A stretch of DNA of 64,000 bases from Tetradesmus obliquus (lineage: Eukaryota > Chlorophyta > Chlorophyceae > Sphaeropleales > Scenedesmaceae): assembly GCA_030272155.1 (NCBI GenBank), contig CP126200.1:310001-374000 (forward strand), read 5' to 3'. The stretch's first letter is position 1. Every line of letters begins with the position of its first letter. A model generated the notes under the pieces. That model had not been told where the DNA came from, made no database searches, and was given only the letters and a program-made list of their open reading frames with translations. Below, piece after piece: positions 59,763 to 64,000 of this stretch. Position numbers and translations under genes: made by a program.

Positions 59763-60208
59763 GTCCTCGTGTGAAACTAGCACGCAGCGGCCACACACGC
59801 TTATAGCCAGTCGGACTTTGGCCGCACACTTCAGCATGCGTCCTGCATAAACAGCTGTGCTTTTGCTGGCACGCTTCATTCTCTGCAGGACGACTGCTGC
59901 ACGCAACGAAGCCTGAAATCACTGCATCCACGAGGGGCGCAACAGCGCTTGATATCCCCAAAACTGCTGCTGGCACAGTATCAGCACGCCAATGTGCTAG
60001 GCATGTGTAATGCTACAGCATTCTTCCCAGTGTGTTGCCAAGTGCCTTGGACACGACACAGGGCAGGCACATGATCACCAGACAACACACGGGGCACACC
60101 ATACAGTCAACCACCCACTCGCTTTTCACCTCACAAACATTACGTCAACAACCGCCACCTGTCCGGCGTCAAACAGCCGCAGCACGAATCAAACATTTGT
60201 AGAACAAT

Positions 60209-60759
60209 TCAAACCAGCAGCCGGTAACCGCCCATGGCAGTCATGACCTTCTTGAGCAGCATGGCAGCAATAGCCACACTCAGCACCACAGCAAGGAAGG
60301 TCAGGCCCCGGTCTGCTGGGAGCTCACCAGGCCTGCTGCCCACAGCACCACCACCAGCAGCAGCAGTAGCAGGAGAGCCTGCGCGAGCCGCCACATACAC
60401 AGGGTGCCCAAGAGGAGCAGCAGCAACTGCCGGTGCTGCTGCCGGTGCTGCTGCTGCTGCTGCTGCTGCTGCAGGAGCCGAAGCCACTGGTGTTGCTGGC
60501 GAGGCTGCTGCTGTTGCAGCTGCTCCTGCTGCTGCTGCTGCTGGCTTCTTGCCGCCTGCTGCTGCTGCTGCTATGCTGGCCTTGTTGTTGTCCTGCCGGC
60601 TGCTGCTGACAGCATCCTGCAGCTGCTGCTGCTGCACTGCTGCCGGATGCTCCTGCATGGCCTGCATGTTATCCTGCTGCTGCTGCTGCTGCTGTTTGCT
60701 GCCTTCCTGGTCACTGCCTGCTGCTGCTGCCGCGGGTGCCGCGTCTGCGCCTGCCGGGC

Positions 60760-60793
<34 letters not shown>

Positions 60794-62269
60794 CGCCGCC
60801 TTGCTGCTGCTGCTCTCTTCCTGCTGCTGCTGCAGCGTCAGCATGCGCTGGTGCATTTCATTGATGACCTTCTGCCGCGCTGCTGAGCCAAACTTGGGCA
60901 CCTCTGTGCGAGACTTGACTGCCAGCTGCTGCCTCTCGTCTTTGGTGAAGTCCTGCAAGCACGCAAGCCAGGTCAGCACGGCAGTCAGTGCACGATGATG
61001 CCTAAGGCAACCATACAGCCGCAGCAAAATGCGCAATCCAGACAGACCAACAGCTCACACCAGCAAGACATGCAGCAGCAATGTTGCACAGCTGCTGGTC
61101 ATTTATGCACAGCGCAAACTGCTGACATAACAGCCAATCCAACAGCAGCAGCTCACCAGTGACCCCAGCGCGCCCTGGCCCGGCGTAGGCATGAATGCGA
61201 TGAGCGCTGTCAGCGCGGTGCGCACGCTCCATGATGGCTGCCAGTGCTCGGGGTGGTGGCTGCTGATGCTGAGGCACACCTTGACGCCAGTCTGGAAGCG
61301 GCCGTTTGGTGTGAGCATCATGAAGGACGGAGGCTTGAAGGGGTACTCAGACGGCAGCAGGATGCGGCCGTGGTAGATGCCGCCCTATGATGTGATGCCG
61401 CAGCAGAGGAAAGGATACACTAGTGAGCAGAGGCACTGTGAGTATGTACAGCTCAGCCAAGCAGCTAGGATGGAGAGGTGGTGCAGTGGTATGAGGAGAA
61501 ACAGGCGAGAGACACACAGACAGCAGCAAGCTGCGGGGACCCGGCAGCTGCGCTTTGCGCTTGCCTGTACGAACTGCTGTAGCTGAACACCTGCAAAGAA
61601 CGGCTTAGACCACAATGCTAAAAGGTTGTCTATTGCGCAACAGTGGTGCGAGCTGCTGCTACAGGGATTGCTGCGCATGTAGTCGTGAAGGCTGTGCTGG
61701 TCCTGGCAGCACACATACCTCAAACTCTGTGTCTGGAGGACCCCTGACAACAAAGTGCCACTCAAAGATGTCGTCCTGCAAGCAACCATGCATCAGCATG
61801 CAGCGAGTCAGCTCAAGTGCTGTGCTCGCGTAGTAGCAGGCCTGCACTGCAGAGCAGGACCACCTGCATTTGCTGCTAGTAGCTCTGCGTTTGACACTGT
61901 CTGGCCATTGTCTGTACGGGCGAGTGTGCCGTTTATTGTTAGCAGGGGCCCTTGGCAAAGGGGATGGCTCCTGTGCAGCTGCTATGAGCAATAGACCTAC
62001 TGTCATGGGACCTGCTGCTGCCCTTCTGCATGCCTGCCATACGCGGTGCTTCGCACCTCGAGAGCATCTGCCATGAAGTCTGCGCACGTCTCCCCCTGCA
62101 TCTCCTTGATCTCCTGCAGGATAGACACAGGACACAGCCAAGCAACTCAGCTTCCTATGGCGAAGTGTCCTTGCTGGCCCACCAGCACAGCTGCTGCCCA
62201 ACTAACCTGCATAATGCGCTTCACTGCCGGATTCCGCAGGTTGAACTTGGCCGGGTTTGCTGCTGCCAT
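60209..62269 (-). CDS. UBE2J: Tail-anchored ubiquitin-conjugating enzyme, UBE2J (Ubc6) type
   Basis: Exons in transcript order: 62269-62207, 62113-62057, 61775-61719, 61384-61157, 60952-60209. They give 382 aa with phase-0 introns throughout. The UBC fold covers about residues 5-150. It carries the UBE2J-type TPNGRF in place of HPN, the catalytic Cys at 96 in KVCLSISSHHPEHW, and the ALTALIAFM helix. A long Gln/Ala/Ser-rich linker follows, then a hydrophobic helix (about 351-370, LTFLAVVLSVAIAAMLL) near the C-terminus, which anchors these enzymes in the ER with the UBC domain in the cytosol. UBE2J enzymes work in ER-associated degradation with membrane RING ligases. The acceptor of exon 4 is TAG. 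The linker is built of CAG-type repeats. Confidence 0.93.
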
Positions 62270-62967
62270 TTTTCAAAGCCAGTGAGTGAATCACGGGTTA
62301 GTCCCACTTCCGCGATACGGACGTTCTAAACAGACACGATCAATCCGATCAACGACTCCGCTAGGCCTTGGAATGCTGGCGAGTATACACGGCTCGGAAA
62401 GTGTTGGGCCTGTCACTGACCTCAGCCCTGACTTCTGGTAAGCCTTCTGTCAAGTGTTGTGTCTAGTTGTGATGTTGTTTGTTCAGCATGCTTGTTTAGA
62501 TACACCGCTGTCTGCTTGTACGCAGCCTCGGCTATGCAAATGCCGTCGAGGGCCAACCACCGAGACGAGCGGCAAAGCCAGCACCCCAGCGGACAGTACC
62601 TCACTAAAATGGGTATTATGAATACTAGCGATAGGTATATCTATTGAATATTATCTGCCTGAGCTTCGGACATCAAATCCACCAGACCAATGTTCTGACC
62701 TCCTCACCAAATGCCTGCATCAATGTGCTGCCAAAACTAAGGCACACGATGGACTGGACATGCAGGAACCTTGATAGTGTTCATCTGGAGCTTGATTAGC
62801 CTGCCGCTGGCCACTGGCGGCAATGCATGCTTGCTTGCATGCTTGCCAGGCTGCCAGGCTGAGCAGCTGCTGCTTGGAGAGCTTCGCAACTTCCAGCCTT
62901 GCAGGCACAGCCCAATCCACCACACGCACACCACGGCTTCACGCAGCGCCAACTGGCGTCCAGCCCT
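62270..62967. other. Intergenic: E2 promoter and 3' region of the right-edge gene
   Basis: No coding exon is supported in this roughly 700-bp stretch. TACA/GTAA elements are not clear. Confidence 0.4.
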
Positions 62968-64000
62968 TCACTTCTGCTTCTTTTTGACAGCAGCCTGCGC
63001 CTTCGCCCCCTTCTTTGCGGCGCCCTTTGTCTTCAGCTTCTTCTTCTTGCCGGGCTTGACCTTTGCTGCGCCGCTGCCTGCAGCACCTGGCCGTGGCAGC
63101 CGCGCCATGCAGCTGATGTAAGGCTGGTCGGGCAGCGGCAGCAGCGCGCGCTGCACATCCACGCTGATACCCAGCCTGCTCACGTGCTCCGCGACCTCTG
63201 CGCACTCGCGCTGCGACTCCTGCAGGCAGCGCGCATGCAGGACAGCAGCAGTGACATGGGCAGCAGGGAGCTCGGCAACAATGTGCTTGGATCTGCGGCA
63301 CACAGGCAACGACCAGAGGCAATGACCCCACAGACGTCTCAAGCCTATGCAGCCAGCTGCTCTCAATAGCATGCAGTGTCCTTGCACGCTACACTTAGTG
63401 TCACGACTGGCAGCAGCAATTGGATCTGTGTAGTCTGAGCATTGCGTGCCAATGCTGGGCAAACATTCCGCTCCACTCAGCACACTCTGCAACCTGTGTT
63501 GGATGCCCTGCAACTGTGCGACGCAGCATCCCACGGACTAGACACCTGGCAGCGCTGCCCGCACAGTGCCATGCTCACAGACAGGCGCAGCCTGACCCCA
63601 GGCACCTGTTGCAACAGATGCTGCAACTCCAACGCGCAGCACGCACCTGCAGCAGCTGCTGCTTGGCCTCCTTCACCTTGTCCACAGGAGCCAGCCGCTG
63701 CGCTGAGCTGGCGCCGCCAGCCAGCCCCGTGTAGGCAGTAGCCACCTGGCTGGGCTGGTGCTGAGAGTCAACATGCAGCAGCACACGCGCGCCAGCCCCC
63801 TGACCACCCTGCAGCTGCTGCCGGCCCAACCCTGCACTGCCGCAGCTTGCAGGAAAGTCCTGCAAGTGCTGCTGCTGCTGCTGCTGCTGCTGCGCGGCCG
63901 CCAGCTGTGCGCCCACCTCCTGCTTGCGGTTTATCTCTTCTTCGAGCCGCGCGCGGTGCCGAGCGTAGCTGCGCATGTGCGCAGCCACCGCGCCCTCCAC
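62968..64000 (-). CDS. C-terminal part of a coiled-coil protein with Lys-rich tail (partial)
   Basis: Two exons are visible: one from the window edge (64000) to 63647, and the last from 63219 to the TGA at 62968-62970. They join in phase 0 as VKEAKQQLLQ/ESQRECAEVAEHV. The first exon begins with basic helical sequence (SYARHRARLEEEINRKQE) and a poly-Gln run from CAG repeats at about 63870-63892. The last exon has GISVDVQRALLPLPDQPYIS and ends in a Lys-rich tail (KPGKKKKLKTKGAAKK...), which may be a nuclear or nucleolar signal. The family is not recognised. The frame continuing upstream of 63219 (to 63534) is judged intronic because the splice keeps the coiled coil. The N-terminal part lies beyond the window. 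Confidence 0.6.

Larger units (their letters stand above)
57091..60208. other. 3.1-kb region between PP2A and the E2 gene, mostly without genes
   Basis: Begins with the PP2A 3' UTR. TGTAA at 57831-57835 is a candidate PP2A poly(A) signal, and CAG runs occur at 57127-57144 and 57184-57212. A small ATG frame (59233-59457, minus) and a 21-bp tandem repeat (59683-59762) are the only other features. A plus-strand ATG frame at 58528-58704 is not supported. Confidence 0.4.

Noticed and set aside
60234-60998. Ala/Cys-rich plus-strand frames opposite the E2 gene
   Set aside because: They are antisense shadows of the Gln/Ala linker of the UBE2J-type gene, which has a complete conserved fold and tail anchor.

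Overview
The window is nuclear DNA from a green alga. The evidence is intron-dense protein genes with GTGAG/GTGCG donors and CAG acceptors, TGTAA poly(A) signals downstream of several stop codons, abundant CAG/CTG repeats that also encode poly-Ala and poly-Gln, and an octotricopeptide (OPR)-like organelle RNA-binding protein. A chlorophycean such as a Sphaeropleales relative fits best, but that placement is inference. There are no bacterial operons, rRNA or tRNA genes, CRISPR arrays or recognisable transposons. I assembled the gene models by hand from reading frame, splice phase and family conservation. Every multi-exon model reported as complete has matching phases and a total length divisible by three.

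Layout. 138-495 (-): internal exon of a RING/IBR-type protein leaving the left edge. 1111-6768 (+): 965-aa membrane protein with six sushi-like modules, a stalk, a transmembrane helix, a Pro/Ala-repeat tail and a C-terminal RING/RBR-like zinc region. 7870-13714 (-): OPR-like helical-repeat protein with an unresolved 5' end. 13.7-19.1 kb: almost empty, with a few exon-like scraps. 19101-22200 (-): Sec14/CRAL-TRIO lipid-transfer protein. 24521-26065 (+): ribosomal protein S21. 27727-31132 (+): secreted M14 carboxypeptidase. 31.1-34.8 kb: gene-poor. 34787-35524 (-): single-exon secreted Cys-rich protein. 36659-39518 (-): mTERF-like helical protein with a possible transit peptide. 40270-41885 (+): IMP3. 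42669-47066 (+): eIF4A3. 48403-52146 (+): MYND zinc-finger protein. 53181-57090 (+): PP2A catalytic subunit. 60209-62269 (-): tail-anchored UBE2J-type ubiquitin-conjugating enzyme. 62968-64000 (-): C-terminal part of a coiled-coil protein leaving the right edge.

The genes do not form one pathway. They are mostly housekeeping functions: ribosome biogenesis and translation (IMP3, RPS21), the exon junction complex (eIF4A3), signalling (PP2A), ubiquitin transfer at the ER (UBE2J) and organelle RNA control (OPR, mTERF-like).

Three patterns stand out. (1) The sushi-TM-RING protein is an unusual receptor-like E3 ligase candidate. (2) Short copies of exon edges, always carrying the splice site, sit in the neighbouring introns of OPR, IMP3, eIF4A3 and PP2A ('echo exons'). 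(3) Many introns have CAG repeats near the 5' end and CTG repeats at the 3' end, so their ends could pair. PP2A also has its last intron placed exactly between the final sense codon and the stop codon.
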